Numbered from the stretch's first letter, positions 8,635 to 17,064 are shown. The stretch is DNA of 52,874 nt from JAKLKS01 sp964370855 (GCA_964370855.1 CAYJMF010000018.1:1-52874), one strand, 5' to 3'. The notes: generated by a model from the sequence alone, not told the origin. Program-made: numbers and translations.

Positions 8635-9390
8635 CTATGCGACCGACAGGATCTCGACGCCGTCCTCGTTGACGGCGATGGTGTGCTCGAAATGGGCGCT
8701 CGGCCGGCGGTCCCGGGTCACGACGGTCCAGCCGTCGTCCAGGACGTCGACCTCCGCGCCCCCCATGTTCAGCATCGGCTCCACGCAGATGACCATGCCC
8801 GGACGCAGGACCACGTCGTTCCCCCGGGAGCCGGGCTCCACGTAGTTGGGCACCTGGGGATCCTCGTGGAGCCGCGTCCCGATCCCGTGGCCCGCGTACT
8901 CGCGGACCACGCTGTAACCGCGCGACTCGGCCAGGGTCTGCACCGCCGCCCCGATGGCGGAGATGCGGACGCCGGGGCCCATGACCCTGATGGCGGCCTC
9001 GAGGCAGTCCCGCGTCGTGTCCACGAGGCGCTGCATCTCGGGGCTGATCCGGCCGACGCCCACGGTGATGGCGGCGTCCCCCACGTAGTTGCGGAAGGTC
9101 GCGCCCACGTCGACCCCGATGATGTCGCCCTCCACCAGGGTCCTCTTCCCGGGGATCCCGTGGACGACCTCCTCGTTGACGGAGGTGCAGATGGTGCGGG
9201 GGAACCCATGGTACCCGAGGAAGGTGCAGGCGGCACCCTTCCCCTCGATGATGGAGCGGGCCCGATCGTCGATCTGGGCCGTGGTCATGCCGGGGCGGAC
9301 GTTGGCCGCGGCCCACGCATGGACCTCGGCCACGATGCGCCCGGCCTCCCGCATGAGCGCGATCTCCCTCGGGGTCTTGTAGGAGATCAA
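8635..9390 (-). CDS. map: Type I methionine aminopeptidase
   Basis: 251 residues. Removes the initiator Met from nascent proteins. Metal ligands are visible in VDVGATF and YVGDAA (two Asp), the His of AGHGIGTRLHEDP, and the Glu residues of CVEPML and GVEILS near the C-terminus. No N-terminal zinc-finger extension. The start is TTG, chosen because it overlaps the adk stop as TTGA and begins exactly at the conserved ISYKTPREIALMREAG block. Co-translated with adk. Confidence 0.96.
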   Translation of the reverse strand: MISYKTPREIALMREAGRIVAEVHAWAAANVRPGMTTAQIDDRARSIIEGKGAACTFLGYHGFPRTICTSVNEEVVHGIPGKRTLVEGDIIGVDVGATFRNYVGDAAITVGVGRISPEMQRLVDTTRDCLEAAIRVMGPGVRISAIGAAVQTLAESRGYSVVREYAGHGIGTRLHEDPQVPNYVEPGSRGNDVVLRPGMVICVEPMLNMGGAEVDVLDDGWTVVTRDRRPSAHFEHTIAVNEDGVEILSVA

Positions 9391-10313
9391 CGGCGCCTCT
9401 TCCCGGCCTTCTTCCGCGCGGGCTTCTTCGCCGGCTTCTTCGCCGGCTTCTTCACGAGCTTCTTCGTGGGCTTCTTCGCCGGCTTCATCGCGGACTTCTT
9501 CGCGGACTTCTTCGCGGACTTCTTCGCGGACTTCTTCCCGGGCTTCTTGGCGGGCTTCTTCGCCGGCTTCCTCGCCGGCTTCTTCGCCGGCTTCTTCGCC
9601 GGCCTCTTCGCCGGCTTCTTCGCCGGCTTCGGTCCTGGTTCCGTGGAGGCCTTCGCCGGACCCGCCCCCGCACCGGCGGCGAAGCGGACGGCGGCGTAGA
9701 CGTCGTCGGGGCCTCCCACCGTCCCGTCCACCCGGACCAGGATGCCCGCGTCCGCGTAGCGGCCCTCGATGCCCGCGGTCTGGTCGGCGTACACCCGGAG
9801 GCGGTCGCGGATGGTCTCGGGGCGATCGTCGGCCCTCTGCACGAGGAGGGTTCCGCAGGAATCGCAGACGCCCGGGACCTTCGGGGGAGCCCCGGTCTCG
9901 TGGTACGTGAGGCCGTCCTTCGGGCAGGAGCGGCGGCCCGACAGGCGCGCCACGATGACCTCCGGGGGGAGGTCCACGAGGATCGCGAGGTCGACCCGGC
10001 GCCCGAGCCCGGAGAGGAGCCCGTCGAGGGTGGCCGCCTGGGCGGCGTTCCGGGGGTACCCGTCGAAGATGACCCCGCGGCGTGCGGACTCCCCGGCCAG
10101 GGCCTCGCGGATGAGGTCCGCGACGACCTCGTCGGGGACGAGCTGCCCGGCGTCCATGATGGCCTTGGCCCTCTGCCCCACGGGGGTCGCCGCGGCCACC
10201 GCCCTGCGGAGGACCGCCCCGGTGCTGAGCTGGGGGATGCCGAGCTCCTCCGCCAGGCGCTGCGCCTGGGTCCCCTTGCCGGCGCCCGGAGGTCCGAGGA
10301 AGACGATGTCCAT
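9387..10313 (-). CDS. adk: Adenylate kinase with lysine-rich H1-like C-terminal tail
   Basis: 308 residues; the catalytic core is about 1-215 (usual length 180-220). It interconverts ATP, AMP and ADP. P-loop GPPGAGKGT at 7-15, AMP-binding FDGYPRN at 83-89, LID region 127-163. The LID carries C130, D133, C150 and C153, so a zinc site of three Cys and one Asp is likely. From about residue 228 to the end there are some eighteen tetrads of the PAKK/SAKK/PARK type, ending GKRRR, resembling histone H1 tails. The DNA of the tail is an imperfect 12-base repeat (9390-9632). Located between secY and map; the stop overlaps the map start. The tail may bind nucleic acid or polyanions; that is inference. 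Confidence 0.94.
   Translation of the reverse strand: MDIVFLGPPGAGKGTQAQRLAEELGIPQLSTGAVLRRAVAAATPVGQRAKAIMDAGQLVPDEVVADLIREALAGESARRGVIFDGYPRNAAQAATLDGLLSGLGRRVDLAILVDLPPEVIVARLSGRRSCPKDGLTYHETGAPPKVPGVCDSCGTLLVQRADDRPETIRDRLRVYADQTAGIEGRYADAGILVRVDGTVGGPDDVYAAVRFAAGAGAGPAKASTEPGPKPAKKPAKRPAKKPAKKPARKPAKKPAKKPGKKSAKKSAKKSAKKSAMKPAKKPTKKLVKKPAKKPAKKPARKKAGKRRR
9390..9632 (-). repeat. 12-bp coding repeats of the Adk PAKK tail
   Basis: Tandem imperfect 12-base units (on the plus strand variants of GGCTTCTTCGCC and GGACTTCTTCGC) encode the repeated Pro/Ser-Ala-Lys-Lys tetrads. The units differ mostly at single bases. Such arrays are prone to length change by slippage or recombination. Confidence 0.85.
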
Positions 10314-10327
10314 GGGTGTTCCGGCGG

Positions 10328-11665
10328 CTAGAAGCCGCCGCCTCCCTTGAGGGAACTGCCGTCCATGAAGCCCTTGTAGTTGCGCATGAGCAGGTAGGAG
10401 TTCACGCGATCCGCGAGGTCGAGGGCCACGGAGACCGTGATGAGGATGCTCGTTCCCCCGACGAAGGCCGCCGTCACCGGGGGCAGGCCCACGGCCTGGG
10501 CGATCATGTCCGGGACCAGCGCGATGATGGCGAGGAAGAAGGCGCCCGCCAGGGTGATCCGCTGCAGGGCCTCGTCCATGAACTCCTGCGTCCGCCGGCC
10601 CGGCCGGATGCCGGGGACGAAGGCGCCGTGCTCCTTGATCTGGTCCGACATCTCCTTGGGGTTGAACATCATGCCCACCCAGAAGAAGGAGAAGAACACG
10701 ATGCCGGCCACGTACAGGAGGGAGTAGAGGAAGGTGCTGCGGTCGAGGACGGTCACGTCGAACTGCCGGAGGATCTGCTGCGGGATGATGAGGAGGGTGG
10801 AGGCGAAGATCACGGGCATCACGGAGACCGCGTTCACCTTGAGGGGCAGGTAGTGCTTCTGCCCGCCGTAGACGGAGCGGCCGCGGACGAGCTTCGCGTA
10901 CTGCACGGGGATTCGCCTCTGCCCTTTCGTGATGTAGACCACCCCCAGGGTCACGACGAGGAAGAGGATGGCCATGACGAGGAGCTTGGCGATCTCGCTC
11001 CTCTGGCCCGGAGCGAGGGAGGTGGTGACGACCTGGCCCACGGCGTCGGGGATGCGCACCACGATGCCCGCCATGATGAGCAGGGAGACGCCGTTGCCGA
11101 TCCCGTACTCGGTGATCTGCTCGCCGATCCACATGAGGAAGATGGTCCCCGCCGTCAGCCCGAGGATCACCGTGGACGCGAACCAGAAGGTCCCGTGGAC
11201 GTCCTCGTTGACGAGCTGGGCCCCGCCGAGGAAGAGCTGGTTCCCGGGCTTGAGGGCGCCGCCCCAGATGAAGGTCGCCTGGAGCATGCAGATGGGCACG
11301 GTGGCGAGCCGGGTCCACTGGTTGATCCGCCTCTGCCCCTGGGAGCCCTCCTTGGCGATCTTCTCGAGGGCGGGGACCACCTTCACGAGGAGGCTGAAGA
11401 TGATGGAGGCCGAGATGTAGGGCATGATGCCGAGGGAGAACAGCGTGCAGGAGAGCAGGTCGCCGGCGGAGAGGATGTTGAAGACGTCGATGAGGCCCTT
11501 GGCGCCCCCCGCCCCCCCGTGGAGGAAATCCGACAGGGCCTTGGGGTCCACGCCCGGGAGGGGGATGTGGAATCCCAGGCGGAACACGGCCAGGAGGCCG
11601 AGCGTGACGAGGATCTTCTTCCGAAGCTCCTCGATCCGGAACATGTCGTTGATGCGGGCGAACAC
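10328..11665 (-). CDS. secY: Protein translocase channel subunit SecY
   Basis: 445 residues, typical. Ten hydrophobic segments are recognisable. Family motifs include FRLGFHIPLPGVDP near the N-terminus, the plug region, GIMPYISASIIF, KGQRRIPVQYAK and VGGTSILITVSVALD near the end. It forms the inner-membrane Sec channel with SecE (also in this window). Sits after rplO and before adk as in most spc operons. Confidence 0.98.
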   Translation of the reverse strand: MFARINDMFRIEELRKKILVTLGLLAVFRLGFHIPLPGVDPKALSDFLHGGAGGAKGLIDVFNILSAGDLLSCTLFSLGIMPYISASIIFSLLVKVVPALEKIAKEGSQGQRRINQWTRLATVPICMLQATFIWGGALKPGNQLFLGGAQLVNEDVHGTFWFASTVILGLTAGTIFLMWIGEQITEYGIGNGVSLLIMAGIVVRIPDAVGQVVTTSLAPGQRSEIAKLLVMAILFLVVTLGVVYITKGQRRIPVQYAKLVRGRSVYGGQKHYLPLKVNAVSVMPVIFASTLLIIPQQILRQFDVTVLDRSTFLYSLLYVAGIVFFSFFWVGMMFNPKEMSDQIKEHGAFVPGIRPGRRTQEFMDEALQRITLAGAFFLAIIALVPDMIAQAVGLPPVTAAFVGGTSILITVSVALDLADRVNSYLLMRNYKGFMDGSSLKGGGGF

Positions 11666-11716
11666 GGCTGTACGGCTCCTCTCCAGGCTCTTACCTGCGG
11701 TTACCTGCCGCTCCGT

Positions 11717-12427
11717 CTACTCCGGCTTCGGCTTCTTCGCCTTGGGGGCCTTCGCCCCGCCGGCACCGGCTCCGTCGGGCTTGGGCGCCCTCGGGGCCTT
11801 CGCGGGCTTCGGGGCCTTGCCCGCCTCCTCGGCGTCCGCGTCCCTCGCGTCCTTGGCGTCCTTGGCGGCCTTGGCCTTGACGGCCCCGGCGGCCCGCTCC
11901 ACGAGGATCTTCGCGCTGCGGGCGGCGGACCTGGCGGCGTGGCGCTCGCCCTTCGAGGTCGCGGCGGTGCGGCCGTGGCGGCCCGCGAGGACGGTCACCG
12001 AGCCGCCGGCCTTCTCGATCTTCTCCCGTGCGCCCTTGGAGAAGTGGTGGGCGGAGACCGCGAAGGCCCCCGTGATCTCCCCCTTGCCGAGGACCTTCAC
12101 CCAGCGGGCGCTCCGCTTGATGATGCCCGCCGCCTTGAGGGAATCCGGGGTGACGGCGCCGCCGCGCGCGGCGCCGGCGATGGTCTCGACGTTGACGACC
12201 TCGTAGCGGATGCGGAAGTTGGCGTTGTTGAATCCCTTCTTGGGCAGCCTGCGGACGAGGGACATCTGGCCCCCCTCGCGCATGATGCCGCCGCCCCAGC
12301 CCGCGCGGCTCGAGGCGCCCTTCTGCCCGCGCCGGGAGGTCTTCCCCCAGCCCGAGCCGCGGCCCCGGCCGACGCGGAAGGAGCGCTTCCGGTTCACGGA
12401 CACGGACTTGACGTCGTTGAGGTTCAT
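11717..12427 (-). CDS. rplO: 50S ribosomal protein L15 with C-terminal extension
   Basis: 236 residues against ~145-150 usual. Residues 1-150 are L15 (MNLNDVKS, GRGRGSGWGKTSRRGQKG, GGIMREGGQMSLVRRLPKKGF, VTVLAG). The remaining ~85 residues are Ala/Lys/Pro/Asp-rich and low complexity. L15 is an early-assembly 23S-binding protein. The ATG overlaps the rpsE stop (ATGA), leaving no room for rpmD (L30), which normally lies between them. Confidence 0.96.
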   Translation of the reverse strand: MNLNDVKSVSVNRKRSFRVGRGRGSGWGKTSRRGQKGASSRAGWGGGIMREGGQMSLVRRLPKKGFNNANFRIRYEVVNVETIAGAARGGAVTPDSLKAAGIIKRSARWVKVLGKGEITGAFAVSAHHFSKGAREKIEKAGGSVTVLAGRHGRTAATSKGERHAARSAARSAKILVERAAGAVKAKAAKDAKDARDADAEEAGKAPKPAKAPRAPKPDGAGAGGAKAPKAKKPKPE

Positions 12428-12936
12428 GCGATCTTCACTCCCCTGAGGCGCTCCACGTCGGTGACGGTGCGCATCCGACCGAGCGCGTCGATGGCTGCCT
12501 TGACGACGTTCACCGGGTTGGTGGACCCGTAGACCTTCGTGAGGACGTCCTTCACCCCCGCCGCCTCCATCACGGCGCGGACCGAGTCCCCGGCGATGAC
12601 GCCGGTGCCGGGGGCCGCCGGCAGGACCTGGACGATGGAGGCCCCGAACCGGCCCCGGGCCTCGTGGGGGAGGGTCAGGCCGCGCAGCGGCACCCGGAAG
12701 AGGTGCTTCCTCGCGTCCTTGATGGCCTTCTCCACGGCCGGGGGGACCTCGTTGGCCTTGCCGAAGCCGTGCCCCACCACGCCGTTGCCGTCGCCGACGA
12801 CGACCATGGCGCTGAAGGAGAACCGCTTGCCGCCCTTGACGACCGTGGCGCAGCGGTTGATCCGCACGACCTTGTCGGCGAGGTTGATGCCGTCGCCGGA
12901 CACCGTCCCCACCACGCCCGTCTTGAACTTGCTCAT
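12424..12936 (-). CDS. rpsE: 30S ribosomal protein S5
   Basis: 170 residues. The ATG at 12936 is chosen because the protein then begins MSKFKTG just before the conserved S5 N-terminal domain (VVKGGKRFSFSAMVVVGDGNG) and ends with the C-terminal domain (PLRGLTLPHE, GSTNPVNVVKA). S5 shapes the mRNA entry site and affects decoding accuracy. Stop overlaps the rplO start by four bases. Confidence 0.97.
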   Translation of the reverse strand: MSKFKTGVVGTVSGDGINLADKVVRINRCATVVKGGKRFSFSAMVVVGDGNGVVGHGFGKANEVPPAVEKAIKDARKHLFRVPLRGLTLPHEARGRFGASIVQVLPAAPGTGVIAGDSVRAVMEAAGVKDVLTKVYGSTNPVNVVKAAIDALGRMRTVTDVERLRGVKIA

Positions 12937-13006
12937 TTCCGTTTGACCTCTCCCGGCTTCCCGGGGTCCTTGCCGCCCCGTCCGCGTTCCGTCGATTCCA
13001 AAGGGC

Positions 13007-13384
13007 CTAGAAGTCCAGGCCGCCCTTGCGGGCGGCGTCGGCCAGGGCCTTGACCCGGCCGTGGTAGCGGAAGCCGCCCCGGTCGAAGGCCACCTTGAGG
13101 ATGCCCTTCTCCTTCGCCCTCCGGGCGATCTCCTCCCCCACCTTCTGCGCGCCCGCGACGCTGCCGGCACGGGCCGCCTCGAGGGCGCCGGCGCCGACGA
13201 GGTCCCGGCTCGAGCACGAGCAGAGCGTGGCCCCGCGGTCGTCGTCGATGACCTGGCAGTAGATGTTCTTGAGGCTGCGGAAGACGGCGAGGCGCGGACG
13301 CGCCGCGTCCCCGGACAGGGTCCGGCGCAGGCTCCGGTGGCGCCGGAGCCGGTGCTGCTTCCTCTGGCTGGCGAATTTCGACAT
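13007..13384 (-). CDS. rplR: 50S ribosomal protein L18
   Basis: 125 residues, typical. L18 binds 5S rRNA together with L5. Motifs: RLRRHRSLRRTLSGDAARPRL, FRSLKNIYCQVIDDD, and the C-terminal FDRGGFRYHGRVKALADAARKGGL. Between rplF and rpsE as expected. Confidence 0.97.
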   Translation of the reverse strand: MSKFASQRKQHRLRRHRSLRRTLSGDAARPRLAVFRSLKNIYCQVIDDDRGATLCSCSSRDLVGAGALEAARAGSVAGAQKVGEEIARRAKEKGILKVAFDRGGFRYHGRVKALADAARKGGLDF

Positions 13385-13414
13385 CGTGTTTTCTCCCGGC
13401 CCGTCCCCGGCCCC

Positions 13415-13984
13415 TTACTCGGAGCTGACGAAGGACTTGCCCTGCTTCCTCTGGATGCGTTCGTCCTTGTACTTGATTCCCTTGCCGTTGTACGGCTCCG
13501 GCGGCCGGACCGCGCGCACGTTGGCCGCGAACTGCCCGACCAGGGCCTTGTCCGGTCCCGACACCTTCACGACGGTCGCCGTGGGGCACTCGACGAGGAG
13601 CCCCTTCGGCACGGGGATGTCCACCGCGTTCGCGAACCCGACCTGGAGGCGCAGCTCCTGCCTCTTCAGCTTGCTGTTCTGCTGGAGCTTCGCCTGGAAG
13701 CCCACGCCGACGATCTCCAGGTCCTTCTCGTAGTGGGTCACCACGCCGGTGACCATGTTCTCGAGGAGGCGCCGGAAGGTCCCGTGCAGGGCCTTGCACT
13801 TCTTGGAGTCGTCCCGCCGCCCGAGGCGGACACTGGCCCCGCCCTCCTCCTGGACGAAGGAGAGCTCCGGGGGGAAGAAGGACTCGACGGCCCCCTTCGG
13901 CCCCGTCACGGTGAGGCGACCGCCCCTGGCGTCGACCTTCACGCCCTTCGGCACGGCCAGCGGCGTCTTTCCGATGCGGCTCAT
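13415..13984 (-). CDS. rplF: 50S ribosomal protein L6
   Basis: 189 residues. Two tandem L6 domains: MSRIGKTPLAVPKGVKV start, MVTGVVTHYEKDLEIVGVGF in the middle, and GPDKALVGQFAANVRAVRPPEPYNGKGIKY near the end, the family signature. Sits near the factor-binding site. It ends with a basic tail, as usual. Confidence 0.98.
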   Translation of the reverse strand: MSRIGKTPLAVPKGVKVDARGGRLTVTGPKGAVESFFPPELSFVQEEGGASVRLGRRDDSKKCKALHGTFRRLLENMVTGVVTHYEKDLEIVGVGFQAKLQQNSKLKRQELRLQVGFANAVDIPVPKGLLVECPTATVVKVSGPDKALVGQFAANVRAVRPPEPYNGKGIKYKDERIQRKQGKSFVSSE

Positions 13985-14071
13985 GGCTTTCCTCTTCCTG
14001 GCTCCGTACTTGCGGCTCCGTCCGGTCCGCGGCCCACGCCGCGGAACGGACCGCCCCCTCGCGGGGCGTTC

Positions 14072-14473
14072 CTACCAGACCTCGGCGAGGATCTCCCCGC
14101 CGACCTTCTTCGCCCGGGCCTCCCTGTCGGAGAGCACGCCCTGGCTCGTCGAGACCACGGAGATGCCGAGCCCCCCCTGGACCCTCGGGAGCTCCGCGGA
14201 CCCGGAGTAGACGCGGCGCCCGGGGCGGGAGACCCTCTGGATGTGGGAGACGACCTTCTCGCCGTCGGCGCCGTACTTGAGCCGGATCCGCATGACCTTC
14301 CGGATCGGGTCCAGCTCGAGGACCTGCTTCTCGTTCACGAACCCCTCGCGGAGGAGCACGTCCACCACGCCCTCCTTCAGGACGGAGTGAGGGACGTCCA
14401 CCTTCTCCTTGCGGGAGCGCAGGGCGTTGCGGATGCGGGTCAGCAGGTCCGCCACGGGGTCTGTCATCGACAT
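14072..14473 (-). CDS. rpsH: 30S ribosomal protein S8
   Basis: 133 residues, typical. S8 binds 16S helix 21 and in enterobacteria also represses the spc operon. Motifs: DPVADLLTRIRNALRSRKE at the start, and the C-terminal STSQGVLSDREARAKKVGGEILAEVW. About 60 bases separate it from rpsN upstream. Confidence 0.98.
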   Translation of the reverse strand: MSMTDPVADLLTRIRNALRSRKEKVDVPHSVLKEGVVDVLLREGFVNEKQVLELDPIRKVMRIRLKYGADGEKVVSHIQRVSRPGRRVYSGSAELPRVQGGLGISVVSTSQGVLSDREARAKKVGGEILAEVW

Positions 14474-14534
14474 CTTCGGTCTCCTCTTCTTCTTCCGTTC
14501 AGGCTTCCGTTCGGGTGCGCCGGGGTCCCGTCGG

Positions 14535-14720
14535 CTACCAGGACGCCTTCATCATCCCCGGGATCTCGCCCCGGTGGGCGAGCTGCCGGAGGCAGATCCT
14601 GCAGAGGTGGAACTTCCGGTAGTAGGCCCGGGCCCTCCCGCAGATCCCGCAGCGGTTGCGGTGCTGGTTCGGGTGCTTCCGCGGGGTGTTCGACTTGACG
14701 ACGAGGCAGGTCCTGGCCAC
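14535..14720 (-). CDS. rpsN: 30S ribosomal protein S14, zinc type
   Basis: 61 residues, the short zinc-containing form. Ligands C24, C27, C40 and C43 (RCGICGRARAYYRKFHLCRICLR). The long zinc-free form found in many proteobacteria is ~100 residues. Located in the head of the 30S subunit. Its start lies eight bases after the rplE stop. Confidence 0.97.
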   Translation of the reverse strand: MARTCLVVKSNTPRKHPNQHRNRCGICGRARAYYRKFHLCRICLRQLAHRGEIPGMMKASW

Positions 14721-14728
14721 GGCGCCTC

Positions 14729-15295
14729 CTAGTTGTTCCGGAACGGCATCCCGAAGAGCTTGAGCAGCTCCAGGGACGTCTCGTTCGTACCGTTCTTGAT
14801 GGTGAAGGTGATGTTCATCCCCTGCTGGTGCTCGACCTTGTCCAGGTTGATCTCGGGGAAGACCAGCTGGTCGGAAAGGCCCATGTTGTAGTTGCCGCGC
14901 CCGTCGAAGGCGTTCCGCCGCAGCCCCCGGAAGTCCCGGATGCGGGGGATGACCACGCTGACGAGGCGGTCGAAGAACTCGTACATCCTCGCGCCCCGGA
15001 GGGTGACCTTGCAGCCGACGGCCTGCCCCTGCCGTAGGCGGAACTGGGAGATGGAGTGGCGGGAGCGCGTGACCAGCGGACGCTGCCCGGTGATCTGCGC
15101 CAGGTCTCCCGTGGCCGCCTCCATCACCTTCTGGTTCTCCGTCGCCTTGCCCACGCCCATGCTCACGGTGATCTTCTCGAGGCGGGGCACGGCCAGGATG
15201 TTGGGGTAGCCGAACCGCTCCCGCATGGCGGGCACGATCTGGCCGTCGTACTTCTCCTTGAGCCTCGGCTTGGGCCGGGCGTTCACGCTGGGCAT
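14729..15295 (-). CDS. rplE: 50S ribosomal protein L5
   Basis: 188 residues. L5 binds 5S rRNA and forms bridge B1b with S13. Motifs: YPNILAVPRLEKITVSMGVG, TGQRPLVTRSRHSISQFRLRQG, and the C-terminal MNITFTIKNGTNETSLELLKLFGMPF. Normal length and neighbours (rplX upstream, rpsN downstream). Confidence 0.98.
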   Translation of the reverse strand: MPSVNARPKPRLKEKYDGQIVPAMRERFGYPNILAVPRLEKITVSMGVGKATENQKVMEAATGDLAQITGQRPLVTRSRHSISQFRLRQGQAVGCKVTLRGARMYEFFDRLVSVVIPRIRDFRGLRRNAFDGRGNYNMGLSDQLVFPEINLDKVEHQQGMNITFTIKNGTNETSLELLKLFGMPFRNN

Positions 15296-15305
15296 GGTTC
15301 CGTCC

Positions 15306-15629
15306 TCACTCCTTCGCCGGCGCGGGCAGGGGCTTCCCGCTCCGCCGCGCGATGCGGGTCTTCTTCCCGTCCACGATGCCCGAGCCCACCCTCGTCGGCT
15401 TCCCCGACTCGGGGTCCAGGGGCATCACCTTGCTGGCGTGGATCGCCCCCTCCTTGCGGAGCCGGCCCCCCTTGGGCTGCTTGGGGCTCGGCTTCATGTG
15501 CCTCCAGAGGAGATTCACGCCCTCCACCAGGACGCGTTCGCCGCCGTCGAGCACGCGGAGGATCTTCCCCTGCTTGCCCTTGTCGGAGCCGGACATGACC
15601 TGGACCGTATCGCCTTCCCTGAGCCTCAT
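15306..15629 (-). CDS. rplX: 50S ribosomal protein L24
   Basis: 107 residues. N-terminal KOW domain (MRLREGDTVQVMSGSDKGKQGKIL), then NLLWRHMKPSPKQPKGG and IHASKVMPLDP, all typical. L24 initiates 50S assembly and lies near the exit tunnel. Three bases after the rplN stop. Confidence 0.98.
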   Translation of the reverse strand: MRLREGDTVQVMSGSDKGKQGKILRVLDGGERVLVEGVNLLWRHMKPSPKQPKGGRLRKEGAIHASKVMPLDPESGKPTRVGSGIVDGKKTRIARRSGKPLPAPAKE

Positions 15630-15632
15630 GGC

Positions 15633-16001
15633 CTACACCACCTCCGCCGCGAGGGACACGATCTTCATGTACTTGCGCTGGCGCAGCTCCCGCGCCACGG
15701 CGCCGAAGATCCGGGTCCCACGAGGATTGCCGTCGTTGTCGATGATCACCATCGCGTTGCGGTCGAAGCGGACGTAGGAGCCGTCGCTCCGGCGCTGGGT
15801 GTACCGCGTGCGGACGATGACCCCCCTCACGATGTCCCCCGCCTTCACGGGGGCGTGGGGGATGGCCTTCTTCACGGAGCAGACGATGACGTCCCCGATG
15901 CGCGCGTAGCGGCGCCGGGAGCTGCCGAGGACCTTGATGCACATGGCCACCTTGGCGCCCGTGTTGTCGGCGACTTCCAGCCGGCTGTATGTCTGGATCA
16001 C
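15633..16001 (-). CDS. rplN: 50S ribosomal protein L14
   Basis: 122 residues, the invariant length. Starts MIQTYSRLEVADNTGAK, contains RRRYARIGDVIVCSVK and ends REKYMKIVSLAAE-like (RQRKYMKIVSLAAEVV). At the 50S intersubunit face, contacting 16S helix 14. Starts 12 bases after the rpsQ stop. Confidence 0.98.
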   Translation of the reverse strand: MIQTYSRLEVADNTGAKVAMCIKVLGSSRRRYARIGDVIVCSVKKAIPHAPVKAGDIVRGVIVRTRYTQRRSDGSYVRFDRNAMVIIDNDGNPRGTRIFGAVARELRQRKYMKIVSLAAEVV

Positions 16002-16013
16002 GTTGGCCTCTCC

Positions 16014-16352
16014 CTACTTCGCCGCTTCCTCGGACTCCAGGCCCGGGACCGGCACGTCCTTCTCGCCACGGACACGGCCGCGGGAGGCGCGGACGACCTC
16101 CACCAGGCGCCAGCGCTTCATGGCCGACATGGGGCGGGTCTGCTCGATCTCGACGACGTCGCCGATCTTGGCGACCTCGGCTTCGTCGTGCACGTGGTAC
16201 TTCGTGGTCCTGTTGACGAACTTCCCGTAGGTCGGATGCTTGACGGAGCGCACCTCGCGCACGACGACCGTCTTCTTCATGGAATCGCTGACGACCTCGC
16301 CGATCACCCGCGCCCGGGGGTCGCGCTTCGCCCTGCCAGCCGTCTCGCTCAC
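16014..16352 (-). CDS. rpsQ: 30S ribosomal protein S17
   Basis: 112 residues, slightly longer than the ~85 typical because of a C-terminal tail (after about residue 88). The OB-fold core is clear: RVIGEVVSDSMKKTVVV, KHPTYGKFVNRTTKYHVHDE, VGDVVEIEQTRPMSAMKRWRLVEV-like sequence. Its ATG overlaps the rpmC stop (ATGA). Confidence 0.97.
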   Translation of the reverse strand: MSETAGRAKRDPRARVIGEVVSDSMKKTVVVREVRSVKHPTYGKFVNRTTKYHVHDEAEVAKIGDVVEIEQTRPMSAMKRWRLVEVVRASRGRVRGEKDVPVPGLESEEAAK

Positions 16353-16594
16353 GATGCCGCCTTTCTGGTCCTGCCCGAGGCGGCGTCCGCCGCCTGGCCC
16401 CGGATGTCCGTCTCGCGCTCGCGGAGGATCGTGCGGATCCTCGCGACGTCGCGCCGGAGCGCGCCGATGCGGGACGGGTCCGTCGCCTTCTCGGAACCGG
16501 CGCGGAAGCGCAGGTTCGCGATCTCGCGCCCGAGGGCGGAGACCTCCTCCGTGAGGTCCACCGTCGAGCGCGTCCGGATCTCGCTGGTCTTCAT
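16349..16594 (-). CDS. rpmC: 50S ribosomal protein L29
   Basis: 81 residues. Two-helix protein near the exit tunnel. Motifs: MKTSEIRTRSTVDLTEEVSALGRE and LRRDVARIRTILRERE, the L29 signature. A short basic C-terminal tail is extra. Overlaps rpsQ by four bases; 12 bases after rplP. Confidence 0.95.
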   Translation of the reverse strand: MKTSEIRTRSTVDLTEEVSALGREIANLRFRAGSEKATDPSRIGALRRDVARIRTILRERETDIRGQAADAASGRTRKAAS

Positions 16595-16606
16595 TCTCTC
16601 ACCGCC

Positions 16607-17023
16607 TCAGATCTTGTGCCTGCGGCGCACGAGCCGGACCGGCACGGGGAGCTTGTGCGCGATGCGGTTCATGGCCGACCGGGCCACTTCCTCGGGAAGG
16701 CCGCCGAGCTCGTAGAGGATCGTTCCCGGCTTGACGGGGGTGCACCAGTACTCGACGTCGCCCTTGCCCGTCCCCATCCGGACCTCGGCGGGCTTCGCGG
16801 ACATGGGCTTCCACGGGAAGACCCGCACCCACATGCGGCCCTCGCCGGCGATGTGGTGGCTGGCGGCGACGCGGCCGGCCTCGATCTGCCGGGCCGTGAT
16901 GAACCCGCGGGCGAGGCACTGCAGCCCGAACTCGCCGAACGCCACGAGGTTGCCCGTGGCGGCATTGCCGCGCAGGCGGCCCCGCTGCATCTTCCTGAAC
17001 TTCACCCTCTTCGGCATCTGCAT
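16607..17023 (-). CDS. rplP: 50S ribosomal protein L16
   Basis: 138 residues. The ATG at 17023 gives MQMPKRVKFRKMQRGR, aligning with the usual MLQPKR start; an AGGAG lies ten bases upstream of it and sixteen upstream of the next ATG. The core has GRMWVRVFPWKPMSAKPAEVRMGTGKG and the A-site-proximal loop. L16 helps position A-site tRNA. Confidence 0.97.
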   Translation of the reverse strand: MQMPKRVKFRKMQRGRLRGNAATGNLVAFGEFGLQCLARGFITARQIEAGRVAASHHIAGEGRMWVRVFPWKPMSAKPAEVRMGTGKGDVEYWCTPVKPGTILYELGGLPEEVARSAMNRIAHKLPVPVRLVRRRHKI

Positions 17024-17064
17024 GGCGTCAGCGCTCCTGCTCTGTTCCCGTTCCCGTCGACTGC

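Noticed and set aside
9390..9632. Possible CRISPR array or satellite in adk
   Set aside because: The 12-base units are in frame, contiguous without spacers and encode the PAKK tail.
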